From an uncultured Collinsella sp. (lineage in GTDB: Bacteria; Actinomycetota; Coriobacteriia; Coriobacteriales; Coriobacteriaceae), in NCBI GenBank assembly GCA_900751695.1, contig CAADSS010000054.1, positions 1 to 19,449 of the forward strand: a stretch of DNA of 19,449 nucleotides, given 5' to 3'. Positions 9,744 through 15,901 of the stretch are shown here, in pieces; within the stretch, counting starts at the first letter, position 1, and each line of letters begins with the position of its first letter. The translations under genes and the position numbers were made by a program. The notes below the pieces were generated by a model. It had not been told where the DNA came from. It saw only the letters and a list, made by a program, of their open reading frames with translations, and did no database searches.

Positions 9744-10607
9744 ATGTTCGGGTACATCTATAAGAAAGATGCCGCCATTATCGCGGTTGTCCTGTGTCTT
9801 TGTCTGGGCGTGGGCAGTTTCTTCGATTATCAGATCTCGAGCGCGCTGTTCAACATCGGCAGCATGTACGGCCGCTTTATCGAGGCCGCCGGCGAGCTGC
9901 CGTTCGAACTGACGGCGAGCGTCGCGGGCGTTATGCTCGTGCGCGCGGTGCGTCCCGACTCCAGGGGGAGCAAATGGCTCGCCGTGCTCGGCATCCTCGT
10001 CAACGTTGGCCTGGCAGGCTATGAGATCGTTTCGTCTCTGAAGGTCGGCGGCAAACTCATCGCTGTTCAGTTGGTGCTGACGTTTGTGCTGGTTATCGCC
10101 GCCAACCTTATCGTCTATCGCCTGACGCGCACGACCGAGTCCGACGAGCTCACACGCTGGGCGTTGATGGTGCTTGCCGTGTGGGTCGCTCAGGCCATTA
10201 TTCTCAACGTGGTCGTCAAACCGCTGTGGTCGCGCCCGCGCATGCGCGTGATCGAGGTGACGCAGGGGCTCGATTTTCAGCCGTGGTGGGTGATCGGTAA
10301 CCCCGACAAGTGGGCCTTTATTGCCGCCGGTGTGATCAAGGACGGCTTCAAGTCGTTTGCGAGTGGACATACGGCGCACGCGGCGATCGGCCTTATGCTC
10401 GCCGGGCTTCCCGTGGCGGCCTTTAAGGAAAAGCCCTCGCGCCGTCGCGTGGTCTTTTGGGCGGCGGCTGTGGTCGCGGCGTTCGTAGCCTTTGGGCGCA
10501 TCGTGATTGGAGCACACTTTTTGAGTGACGTGAGCTGCGGCTTTGCCCTGGTGCTGGCGCTTGAGTGCCTTGCCGCGCGCATTGCCTATCCCAACGGCGT
10601 ACAATAG
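9744..10607 (+). CDS. PAP2-family membrane phosphatase
   Basis: A 287-residue integral membrane protein with about six hydrophobic segments and the three phosphatase motifs of the PAP2 superfamily: K159 in KPLWSRPRM (motif 1, where the usual final RP reads RM), ASGH at 206-209 (motif 2, normally PSGH) and GR252-x5-H258-x3-D262 (motif 3). His209 and His258 would be the catalytic pair. Family members remove phosphate from lipid phosphates, undecaprenyl pyrophosphate or related substrates on the outer membrane face. The actual substrate is unknown. ATG 9744 has AAAGGAAAG just upstream. The gene follows mfd at 80 bp, with only a T-run-less hairpin between, and may be co-transcribed with it. Its last codons (TACAAT, 10600-10605) may overlap a -10 box for the next gene. 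Confidence 0.85.
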   Translation: MFGYIYKKDAAIIAVVLCLCLGVGSFFDYQISSALFNIGSMYGRFIEAAGELPFELTASVAGVMLVRAVRPDSRGSKWLAVLGILVNVGLAGYEIVSSLKVGGKLIAVQLVLTFVLVIAANLIVYRLTRTTESDELTRWALMVLAVWVAQAIILNVVVKPLWSRPRMRVIEVTQGLDFQPWWVIGNPDKWAFIAAGVIKDGFKSFASGHTAHAAIGLMLAGLPVAAFKEKPSRRRVVFWAAAVVAAFVAFGRIVIGAHFLSDVSCGFALVLALECLAARIAYPNGVQ

Positions 10608-10652
10608 CTCCGTTTGAATCATCTGACCGATACCCGGTAAGAGAGGATTGCC

Positions 10653-11678
10653 ATGCTCGCGTTTAACAACGACTATTCCCACGGTGCACATCCGGCAGTG
10701 CTGCAGGCGCTCGTCGACACCAACATGGAGCCGCAGCCCGGTTACGGTACCGATGCGCACACCGAGCGTGCCAAGCAGCTTATCCGCGAGGCCTGCCAGG
10801 CCCCCGATGCCGACGTGTTTTTTCTGGTGGGCGGCACGCAGGCCAACGCGACGGTGATCGACATGCTGCTTGCGCCCTACGAGGGCGTCGTTGCCGCCGA
10901 GACTGGCCACGTCGCCTGTCACGAGGCGGGCGCCATCGAGTTTGGCGGCCACAAGGTGCTCACCATCCCCGGCTACGAGGGCAAGATGCACGCCGAGGAC
11001 CTCGAGAGCTATATCCAGGTGTTCTACGAAAACGAGAGCTACGAGCACACGGTGTTTCCGGGTGCCGTGTACGTGAGCCTATCGACCGAGTACGGCACGC
11101 TGTACTCCAAGGCCGAGCTCGCGGCGATTCACGCAGTGTGCCAGAAGCGCGAGATTCCGCTGTTTGTGGACGGCGCCCGTCTGGCCTATGCGCTGGCAGC
11201 CGACGAGTGCGACATTACCCTGCCCGAGCTGGCGCAGCTGTGCGACGTGTTCTACATCGGCGGCACCAAGTGCGGCGCGCTCTGCGGCGAGGCCGTGGTG
11301 TTTTGCGGCATGCACGTTCCGGCGCATCCCATTCCGCGCATTAAGCAGCACGGCGCGCTGTTGGCCAAGGGCCGCCTGACGGGCGTCCAATTTGAGGCGC
11401 TCTTTACCGATGGCCTGTATTTTGAGATTGGTCGACAGGCGATTGAGACCGCTCAGGCGCTGCGTCGCGTGCTGCACGAGCGCGGTTACCAGTTCTTTTT
11501 GGAGACGCCGACCAACCAGCAGTTCGTGATTCTGCCCAACGAGGACATGGCCCGCATTCGCGAGCATGCCTCGATCGAGTACTGGGAAAAGTACGACGAG
11601 ACCCACACGGTGGTGCGCTTTTGCACCAGCTGGGCCACGACGCAGGAGGACATCGACGCGTTGGCGGCTGTCCTGTAG
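10653..11678 (+). CDS. Threonine aldolase-like PLP enzyme
   Basis: A 341-residue fold-type I PLP enzyme of the beta-eliminating lyase/threonine aldolase family, which cleaves L-threonine or L-allo-threonine to glycine and acetaldehyde. The N-terminal FNNDYSHGAHPAV matches the family start. GGTQAN (around residues 69-74) is the cofactor-phosphate region, ETGHVACHEAGA contains the His that stacks on the cofactor, D173 in FVDGARLAYAL binds the pyridine nitrogen, and K206 in IGGTKCGA is the Schiff-base lysine. Length is normal. ATG 10653 has GAGAGG (10641-10646) upstream. Other members act on related beta-hydroxy amino acids, so the substrate is not certain. It follows the PAP2 gene at 45 bp and ends 18 bp before a strong terminator. 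Confidence 0.88.
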   Translation: MLAFNNDYSHGAHPAVLQALVDTNMEPQPGYGTDAHTERAKQLIREACQAPDADVFFLVGGTQANATVIDMLLAPYEGVVAAETGHVACHEAGAIEFGGHKVLTIPGYEGKMHAEDLESYIQVFYENESYEHTVFPGAVYVSLSTEYGTLYSKAELAAIHAVCQKREIPLFVDGARLAYALAADECDITLPELAQLCDVFYIGGTKCGALCGEAVVFCGMHVPAHPIPRIKQHGALLAKGRLTGVQFEALFTDGLYFEIGRQAIETAQALRRVLHERGYQFFLETPTNQQFVILPNEDMARIREHASIEYWEKYDETHTVVRFCTSWATTQEDIDALAAVL

Positions 11679-11689
11679 CCTGATGTAAT
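11661..11689 (+). promoter_or_regulatory. Possible promoter of GNAT gene
   Basis: TTGGCG (11661-11666) and TGTAAT (11684-11689) with a 17-base spacer, overlapping the end of the aldolase gene. Transcription would start near 11696, right at the foot of the terminator hairpin at 11697. Confidence 0.3.
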
Positions 11690-11696
11690 GACGAGG

Positions 11697-11739
11697 GGCC
11701 GCCTTGCGCTGGGTTTGGCGCAGGGTGGCCTTTGCTTTT
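11697..11739 (+). terminator. Terminator between aldolase and GNAT genes
   Basis: A 13-bp stem, 11697-11709 with 11718-11730, containing two G-T wobbles, around an 8-base loop. TTTGCTTTT follows. It ends only 15 bp before the GNAT start codon, so the downstream gene needs read-through, or the hairpin is a leader attenuator. Confidence 0.7.
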
Positions 11740-11754
11740 GGGGAGAAGGGTTGT

Positions 11755-12336
11755 ATGACCGAGATGTCCGAGCCGACGATTCGCCTGGCGACGCCCGAAG
11801 ACGCGCCGGCGTTGCTTGCCATCTATGAGCCGTATGTGCGCCAGACGGCGATTACCTGCGAATATGAGGTGCCGAGCGTTGAGGAGTTCGCCGGGCGCAT
11901 CGAGCGCACGCTCAAGCGCTATCCGTATCTGGTGATGGAACTGGACGGGCGTCCGGTGGGCTATGCCTATGTGAGTCCGCTCAACAGCCGCGAGGCATAC
12001 GACTGGTCGGTCGAGACATCGATCTACCTGGCGCGCGACGTGCGCCACGGCGGGCTGGGCCGCAAGCTGCACGATGCGCTCAAGCAATGTCTGATCGCGA
12101 TGGGCATCACCAACATGTGTGCGCTCATCGCCGTGCCGCACGATAAGGACGACGAGTACCTGACGCACAACAGCCAGGATTTCCATGCCCATATGGGATA
12201 TCGCCTGGTGGGCGCCTTTGACCGCTGCGCCCAAAAGTTCGGCCGCTGGTACAACATGTGCTGGATGGAGCTGGTCCTTGCCGAGCGCACGCCCAACCAG
12301 CCTAAGCCAACCTGGTTCCCCGATCTCCTCGCCTAA
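11755..12336 (+). CDS. GNAT N-acetyltransferase, Pat-like
   Basis: A 193-residue acetyl-CoA-dependent acetyltransferase. The order of motifs resembles the phosphinothricin/methionine-sulfoximine acetyltransferase branch: RLATPEDAPALLAIYEPYV at the start, then VPSVEEFAGRIERT, then GYAYVSPLNSREAYDWSVET, and the acetyl-CoA-binding turn R97-H-G-G-L-G-R103. Such enzymes often acetylate methionine sulfoximine or other amino-acid-like amines; the real substrate here is not known. ATG 11755 follows GGAGAAGGG; a second in-frame ATG three codons later is possible. The leader is very short because a terminator hairpin ends 15 bp upstream. A bidirectional terminator overlaps the stop codon. Confidence 0.85.
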   Translation: MTEMSEPTIRLATPEDAPALLAIYEPYVRQTAITCEYEVPSVEEFAGRIERTLKRYPYLVMELDGRPVGYAYVSPLNSREAYDWSVETSIYLARDVRHGGLGRKLHDALKQCLIAMGITNMCALIAVPHDKDDEYLTHNSQDFHAHMGYRLVGAFDRCAQKFGRWYNMCWMELVLAERTPNQPKPTWFPDLLA

Positions 12337-12375
12337 AACCACCACGAAGGTGCCTGTCCCCTTTGTGGTGGTTTT
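12335..12375. terminator. Bidirectional terminator between GNAT and gntR
   Basis: Perfect 11-bp inverted repeat AAAACCACCAC (12335-12345) and GTGGTGGTTTT (12365-12375). The outer A/T runs give a T-tract on either strand, so it can end both the plus-strand GNAT transcript (its stop codon overlaps the stem) and the minus-strand gntR transcript (stop at 12384). The loop is a member of the 27-nt GGGAC repeat family, read on the minus strand. Confidence 0.85.
12342..12368 (-). repeat. 27-nt GGGAC hairpin repeat, copy 1
   Basis: On the minus strand this 27-mer has outer arms CCAC and GTGG and GGGAC at positions 9-13, exactly as in the copies at 14490-14516, 14517-14543 and 18583-18609. It lies inside the bidirectional terminator. 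Confidence 0.65.
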
Positions 12376-12383
12376 GGTGTTGG

Positions 12384-13106
12384 TTAGCCGATGGGCTCGG
12401 TGTATTTGGCGCGGTCGGTGCGCTGGATGCGCTTGGAGACGTGGAGCGGGCGGCCGTCGGTGTCGTAGACGTAGTCGGTGATCAGGATCAGCGCCTGCCC
12501 GCGCTCAACGTTGAGCAAAAACGCCTCGTTTTGCGAGGCATAGCACACCTCAAAGGTCTTGTGCCCCTGTGCCGGCGCGCGATGGAATTCTTGGCGCAGC
12601 GTGGCGTAGAGCGAACCGTTGATATCGCGATCGATGAGCGCCTCAAAGCTCGGTGCTAAATAGGTGGTCTCCAGGCACAGTGGCGCATCGTCCAGATAAC
12701 GCAGGCGGACAAGTTTGACGAGCTTGCTGCCCACGGCGGCGTCAAAGAACTTAGCTATGCTGCCGCCCGCCTTGGTAAAGCCCGAGTCCACGGTGCGCGT
12801 GGTGGGCTTCATGCCCTGACCCTGGACCTGCGCCGTATAGCTCGAAAACACCAGGTTGTTCTCGTGGAGCGCTGGCGTGTCGGCCACAAAGGCGCCGCGT
12901 CCGCGCTCGGTGCGCACCAGGCCCTCGTCAACTAACACCTTAAGGGCATGGCGTACGGTGCTGCGCGACAGTCCCGATTCATCCATGAGTTCCATCTCGG
13001 ACGGCAGCTTGTCTCCGCGTGCGTAGGTGCCGGAGGCGATGCGGTCGCGCAGCATGCCCGCCAAGCGCTCGTATTGGGCCAGTTTCTTTTTAGACGAAGC
13101 GTTCAT
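12384..13106 (-). CDS. GntR/HutC-family regulator with UTRA domain
   Basis: A 240-residue transcription regulator. Residues about 8-75 form the GntR winged helix-turn-helix (YERLAGMLRDRIASG, LPSEMELMDESGLSRSTVR, VDEGLVRTERGRGAFV). The rest is a UTRA ligand-binding domain, ending in DTDGRPLHVSKRIQRTD, a typical UTRA ending. Members of this subfamily usually repress nearby catabolic genes and are released by a phosphorylated sugar or amino acid. The gene is divergent from the SIS-domain deglycase gene, and the shared 205-bp region holds repeated TGTAT half-sites, so it probably controls that gene and itself. The inferred ligand is an Amadori compound or its 6-phosphate. It ends in the bidirectional terminator at 12335-12375. 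Confidence 0.92.
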   Translation of the reverse strand: MNASSKKKLAQYERLAGMLRDRIASGTYARGDKLPSEMELMDESGLSRSTVRHALKVLVDEGLVRTERGRGAFVADTPALHENNLVFSSYTAQVQGQGMKPTTRTVDSGFTKAGGSIAKFFDAAVGSKLVKLVRLRYLDDAPLCLETTYLAPSFEALIDRDINGSLYATLRQEFHRAPAQGHKTFEVCYASQNEAFLLNVERGQALILITDYVYDTDGRPLHVSKRIQRTDRAKYTEPIG

Positions 13107-13116
13107 GCAATCAACC

Positions 13117-13132
13117 TGTATCTAACCTGTAT
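13117..13132. promoter_or_regulatory. Candidate operator O1, direct TGTAT repeats
   Basis: Two TGTAT half-sites at 13117-13121 and 13128-13132, 11 bp apart, in the context CCTGTATCTAACCTGTATGC. The same layout recurs at 13256-13271. The site lies just inside the gntR leader, suited to autorepression. Confidence 0.5.
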
Positions 13133-13135
13133 GCG

Positions 13136-13163
13136 AATCTAATTGAGCATGTATCCAATACAA
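13136..13163 (-). promoter_or_regulatory. Possible gntR promoter
   Basis: On the minus strand, TTGTAT (13158-13163) and TAGATT (13136-13141) with a 16-base spacer. The spacer contains most of the TGTAT/ATACA palindrome at 13150-13162, which would allow autoregulation. Confidence 0.35.
13150..13162. promoter_or_regulatory. Candidate operator O2, TGTAT-n3-ATACA palindrome
   Basis: TGTATCCAATACA is an inverted repeat with the same half-site as O1 and O3. Inverted half-sites with a short spacer are usual for GntR-family dimers. Confidence 0.5.
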
Positions 13164-13255
13164 TAACAAAACCGCTGGTAGCTAGTTATCGAAAACCGCA
13201 TCAGCAAAATTTCTAAGACAAATATAGCATACAACTAGTCGACATAACCAAAACA

Positions 13256-13271
13256 TGTATGTAACTTGTAT
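13256..13271. promoter_or_regulatory. Candidate operator O3 upstream of SIS gene
   Basis: TGTAT at 13256-13260 and 13267-13271, again 11 bp apart, in the context CATGTATGTAACTTGTATGC. It aligns closely with O1 and ends 40 bp before the SIS gene start, where a repressor could block transcription. Confidence 0.5.
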
Positions 13272-13311
13272 GCCATCAAGAGCATCAAACGAGAAGAAAG
13301 GCTGATGCGCG

Positions 13312-14304
13312 ATGACTACTCAGGAACAGGTTAAGGATGTCGTCTCCCAGGTTTTGGCTGACAAGGCAGACAAGGGCGGCATCAAGCGCGTCGTGTGGAT
13401 TGGCGCCGGCGGATCCAACGGCGGCAACTATCCTGCCCAGTACTTTATGGAGCACGAGGCCACGCAGGTCGTGAGCTCCAGCTACACCAGCAATGAGTTC
13501 GTGCACGCCACCCCGGCCTACGTCAACGAGAACACCCTGGCCGTCGTCGTGTCCATGCGCGGCACCAAGGAGACCATCGTCGCCGCCCAGGTCGCCAAGG
13601 ACCACGGCGCCAGCACCATCGCCATCTATGTTGACGAGTCCGGCCTCACCGAGGTCTGCGACTACAAGATCCAGTACGACAGCCTGGCCGTTGACGAGTC
13701 CTGCATGGGCCGCACCAACTCCGCCGTCGTGACCATGATCGCTATGGAGCTCACGCAGCAGACCGAGGGCTATGCCGAGTACGAGACCGCCATGGCCGCC
13801 TTCGACTTGGTCGACCCCATCTATCGCAAGGCCGTCGAGTACACCCGTCCGCTCGCTGCCAAGTGGGCCGAGCAGAACGCCGACAAGCCCTGCATCAACG
13901 TGATGGCTCAAGGTCCGCTCTTTGGTGCCGCTTACGTCTTTAGCATCTGCAACGTGCAGGAGATGCTGCAGATCGACTCCTGCACCATCAACACCTGCGA
14001 CTTCTTCCATGGCCCCTTCGAGATCCTGGACAAGCGCACCTCGCTGTTCCAGCTCATCAGCGTCGGCCGCAGCCGCTGCAACGACGAGCGCGGCATCCGC
14101 TTCGTCAACCAGTACGGTGGCGAGCGCGTCTATCAGCTCGACGCCAAGGAGCTCGGCCTCAATGACATCAAGGACAGCGTGAGCGAATACTTCAACCACC
14201 TGATCTTTGCCCCGATTCTCAACAACGTGTACATGCGCGCGCTCTCTGCCGTCACCCACAAGGACTACATGACGCGACGCTACATGTGGAAGCTGGATTA
14301 CTAG
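13312..14304 (+). CDS. SIS-domain sugar-amine-6-phosphate deglycase (FrlB/FraB-like)
   Basis: A 330-residue two-domain SIS protein. Residues 27-45 (VVWIGAGGSNGG) and about 78-90 (SMRGTKET) form the phosphosugar-binding part of the first SIS domain. The second domain carries E217 and H233, 16 residues apart, with HGPFEI following. From memory, Salmonella FraB has catalytic E214 and H230, the same spacing. Such enzymes cleave 6-phosphorylated Amadori products (fructoselysine, glucoselysine or fructose-asparagine 6-phosphate) to hexose-6-phosphate and the amino acid. The substrate here is inferred from the mannose-type PTS and a second SIS gene downstream. ATG 13312 has AGAAAGG about ten bases upstream. 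The gene is divergent from gntR, has its own terminator at 14389-14418, and is rich in C-ending codons. A glucosamine-6-phosphate-type isomerase or deaminase is a less likely alternative. Confidence 0.85.
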   Translation: MTTQEQVKDVVSQVLADKADKGGIKRVVWIGAGGSNGGNYPAQYFMEHEATQVVSSSYTSNEFVHATPAYVNENTLAVVVSMRGTKETIVAAQVAKDHGASTIAIYVDESGLTEVCDYKIQYDSLAVDESCMGRTNSAVVTMIAMELTQQTEGYAEYETAMAAFDLVDPIYRKAVEYTRPLAAKWAEQNADKPCINVMAQGPLFGAAYVFSICNVQEMLQIDSCTINTCDFFHGPFEILDKRTSLFQLISVGRSRCNDERGIRFVNQYGGERVYQLDAKELGLNDIKDSVSEYFNHLIFAPILNNVYMRALSAVTHKDYMTRRYMWKLDY

Positions 14305-14315
14305 GGGATATTGGT

Positions 14316-14339
14316 TCCGCCGTTCTACCGAACGGCGGA
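14316..14339 (+). other. Hairpin after first SIS gene
   Basis: Perfect 10-bp stem TCCGCCGTTC (14316-14325) and GAACGGCGGA (14330-14339) with a TACC tetraloop, 12 bp after the stop codon. No T-run follows, so it more likely protects the mRNA end than terminates. Confidence 0.5.
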
Positions 14340-14388
14340 CCGGCCGACGCTGCGCACCCGGCATTTGGCCAATCTGCCGTTCAATTTC

Positions 14389-14418
14389 AAAGGCGCGACC
14401 AGAAGGTCAGCGCCTTTT
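14389..14418 (+). terminator. Intrinsic terminator of first SIS gene
   Basis: Stem AAAGGCGCGACC (14389-14400) pairs with GGTC and GCGCCTTT (14405-14417) with one bulged A, an AGAA loop and a T4 run at 14415-14418. Twelve base pairs in all. It separates the first SIS gene from the permease and PTS genes. Confidence 0.85.
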
Positions 14419-14489
14419 CATTTCACGGCACCTTGGCTCAAATGACGGGCGCTCGCTGACATTGCCAAAACGTCGGCGTTGCCGTGGTT

Positions 14490-14516
14490 GGCACTTGGGG
14501 ACGTTCCTTTTGTGCC
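14490..14516 (+). repeat. 27-nt GGGAC hairpin repeat, copy 2
   Basis: Outer arms GGCAC (14490-14494) and GTGCC (14512-14516) enclose GGGAC at positions 9-13 of the 27-mer. A second unit follows directly. Confidence 0.7.
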
Positions 14517-14543
14517 GGCACTTGGGGACACTCCTGGGAATCA
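14517..14543 (+). repeat. 27-nt GGGAC repeat, copy 3, decayed
   Basis: Starts GGCACTTGGGGAC like copy 2 and joins it head to tail, but the right arm does not pair, so the unit looks truncated or decayed. Confidence 0.55.
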
Positions 14544-14579
14544 TTTCCTCGTTCACCGATTTGTGTCTTGAAAAATGTA

Positions 14580-14595
14580 TATAACGACTATAACG
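14580..14595 (+). promoter_or_regulatory. Promoter/operator element before permease
   Basis: TATAACGACTATAACG matches TATAATGACCATAACG at 15870-15885 before the PTS genes at 14 of 16 positions. It contains two TATAAC -10-like hexamers; TTGAAA at 14568-14573 could be a -35 with a short 15-base spacer. The start codon is 41 bp further on. Confidence 0.5.
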
Positions 14596-14635
14596 TAGTG
14601 TGAAACATATTGGAAACAATACCGAGGAGGCTGCG

Positions 14636-15718
14636 TTGAAGAAAAGCAATCTGGGCTATGTGCTGGTGCTGATCGCCGCGCTTATGTGGGGCAGCATCGG
14701 AATCTTTGTAAACGGCATCTCGGCCATGGGCGTTTCGTCCCAGAGCATGGCTGCCTTTCGCTTGTTGGTCGGAGCGCTTATCTTGGCGCCGGTCCTGATG
14801 TTTATGGGCTGCCGTCCGGGTGAGGGGTCTACCGTGGCTCAGGGTCCGCTGGCTCTGTTCAAGGCAAGTCCTAAAGAGCTCGTTCCCTGCGCGCTTGTCG
14901 GTATCGTCGGTTTGGCCGCCGCCAACACCTGCTATTACGAGTGCATGGGCGAGGTGGGCATGTCCACGGCCTCGGTGCTGCTCTACACCTCGCCGGTGTT
15001 TGGCGTCATGCTCGGCCGCGTGCTTTATCGCGAGGACGTGACCCCCAACAAGCTCGTTGCCATTGTCTTTAACATCGTTGGCTGCGTGCTTGCAGTGACC
15101 AATGGTGACCTTTCCGGTTTTCATTTTTCGGTTTGGGGCGTCACGTCGGGCGTGATTGCAGGCCTTTGTGGTGCGTCACTCGCGGTGTTTAGCCGGATAG
15201 CAACCAAGACGGTCCACCCGCTGGCTGTCACGTTTTGGGGCTTTGTTTTTGGCGGTGCGGTTATGGCAGCTATCGCGGCTCCGTGGCCGGATGTCGCCGC
15301 GGCAATGTCGCCACAGTTGCTGCTGCTGTTCCTTGGTTTTGGACTCATCCCCACAGCCGTGGCCTACATCCTATATATGCAGGGTCTGTCCATGGGACTC
15401 GAGACATCGAAGGTTCCCGTCGTAATGTCTTTCGAGACGGTCGTCACCGTACTGGTGGGCATTGGTGTCTATGCCGAGCCCGCCGGCGCGATCAAGGTCC
15501 TGGGCATTGTGCTGGTGCTCGCGTCCATCCTGATTATGAACACCGACTTCTCCAAGCTGCGCAACAGTGTGTTTGTCGGTCATGTCGTTGAGAGCATGAC
15601 CTTTAAGCCCAACGCGTGGTGGACAGAGAAATCGCAGGACATGGATCTGTTTAAGGAACGCACGGGCATTGCCTTGGAGCCCACCGTGCAAGAAAGCCCC
15701 TGGTACTTCGTGCGATAG
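14636..15718 (+). CDS. EamA/DMT-family permease
   Basis: A 360-residue membrane protein with about ten hydrophobic segments in two repeated halves, as in the drug/metabolite transporter EamA family (GYVLVLIAALMWGSIGIFV near the start; a second EamA half from about residue 160). Many members export amino acids or related metabolites; some import. I prefer TTG 14636, with GAGGAGG (14623-14629) six bases upstream, over an in-frame GTG at 14600 that lacks a ribosome binding site and lies next to the promoter element. Unlike most EamA proteins of about 300 residues, it has an extra hydrophilic tail of roughly 50 residues. It sits between two deglycase/PTS transcription units and shares a promoter element with the PTS, so a role in handling the amino acid released by the deglycases is a reasonable inference, unproven. 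Confidence 0.82.
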   Translation: MKKSNLGYVLVLIAALMWGSIGIFVNGISAMGVSSQSMAAFRLLVGALILAPVLMFMGCRPGEGSTVAQGPLALFKASPKELVPCALVGIVGLAAANTCYYECMGEVGMSTASVLLYTSPVFGVMLGRVLYREDVTPNKLVAIVFNIVGCVLAVTNGDLSGFHFSVWGVTSGVIAGLCGASLAVFSRIATKTVHPLAVTFWGFVFGGAVMAAIAAPWPDVAAAMSPQLLLLFLGFGLIPTAVAYILYMQGLSMGLETSKVPVVMSFETVVTVLVGIGVYAEPAGAIKVLGIVLVLASILIMNTDFSKLRNSVFVGHVVESMTFKPNAWWTEKSQDMDLFKERTGIALEPTVQESPWYFVR

Positions 15719-15796
15719 GGGGTTGCGCACGGCGTCCGACCTGGGGTTATCCCGCCGTCGCCGGCCTGCCCAGCTCCCACGTTTCAAGTGCGTTAA

Positions 15797-15831
15797 ACCC
15801 GCGAACGGTCGATTTTCACCCGCAAACGGTC
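15797..15831. promoter_or_regulatory. 21-bp-spaced direct repeat upstream of PTS genes
   Basis: ACCCGCGAACGGTC (15797-15810) and ACCCGCAAACGGTC (15818-15831) match at 13 of 14 bases and are 21 bp apart, two helical turns. They lie upstream of a TATAAT (15870-15875) with a poor -35, the usual layout for an activator site. Confidence 0.55.
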
Positions 15832-15869
15832 TTTATACTAATTAGCAATATAAGCAACGTATAAGACGT

Positions 15870-15885
15870 TATAATGACCATAACG
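15870..15885 (+). promoter_or_regulatory. PTS promoter element
   Basis: TATAATGACCATAACG includes a consensus -10 (15870-15875) and matches the permease element at 14580-14595. It also overlaps palindromes: CGTTAT (15867-15872) with ATAACG (15880-15885), and AACGT (15856-15860) with ACGTT (15866-15870). No good -35 lies 16-18 bases upstream. A second possible -10, TATACT, is at 15834-15839. Confidence 0.55.
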
Positions 15886-15901
15886 AAAAGGAGGAGGCAA
15901 G

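Noticed and set aside
12363..12659. Plus-strand frame over the end of gntR
   Set aside because: It starts in the loop of the bidirectional terminator and is antisense to the UTRA domain of a well-supported gene.
14600..14635. GTG 14600 as the permease start
   Set aside because: It has no ribosome binding site and lies only a few bases after the promoter element; TTG 14636 has GAGGAGG at good spacing.
15729..15758. ACGGCG/CGCCGT pairing after the permease gene as terminator
   Set aside because: A 6-bp stem with a long loop and no T-run; chance pairing is likely in GC-rich DNA.
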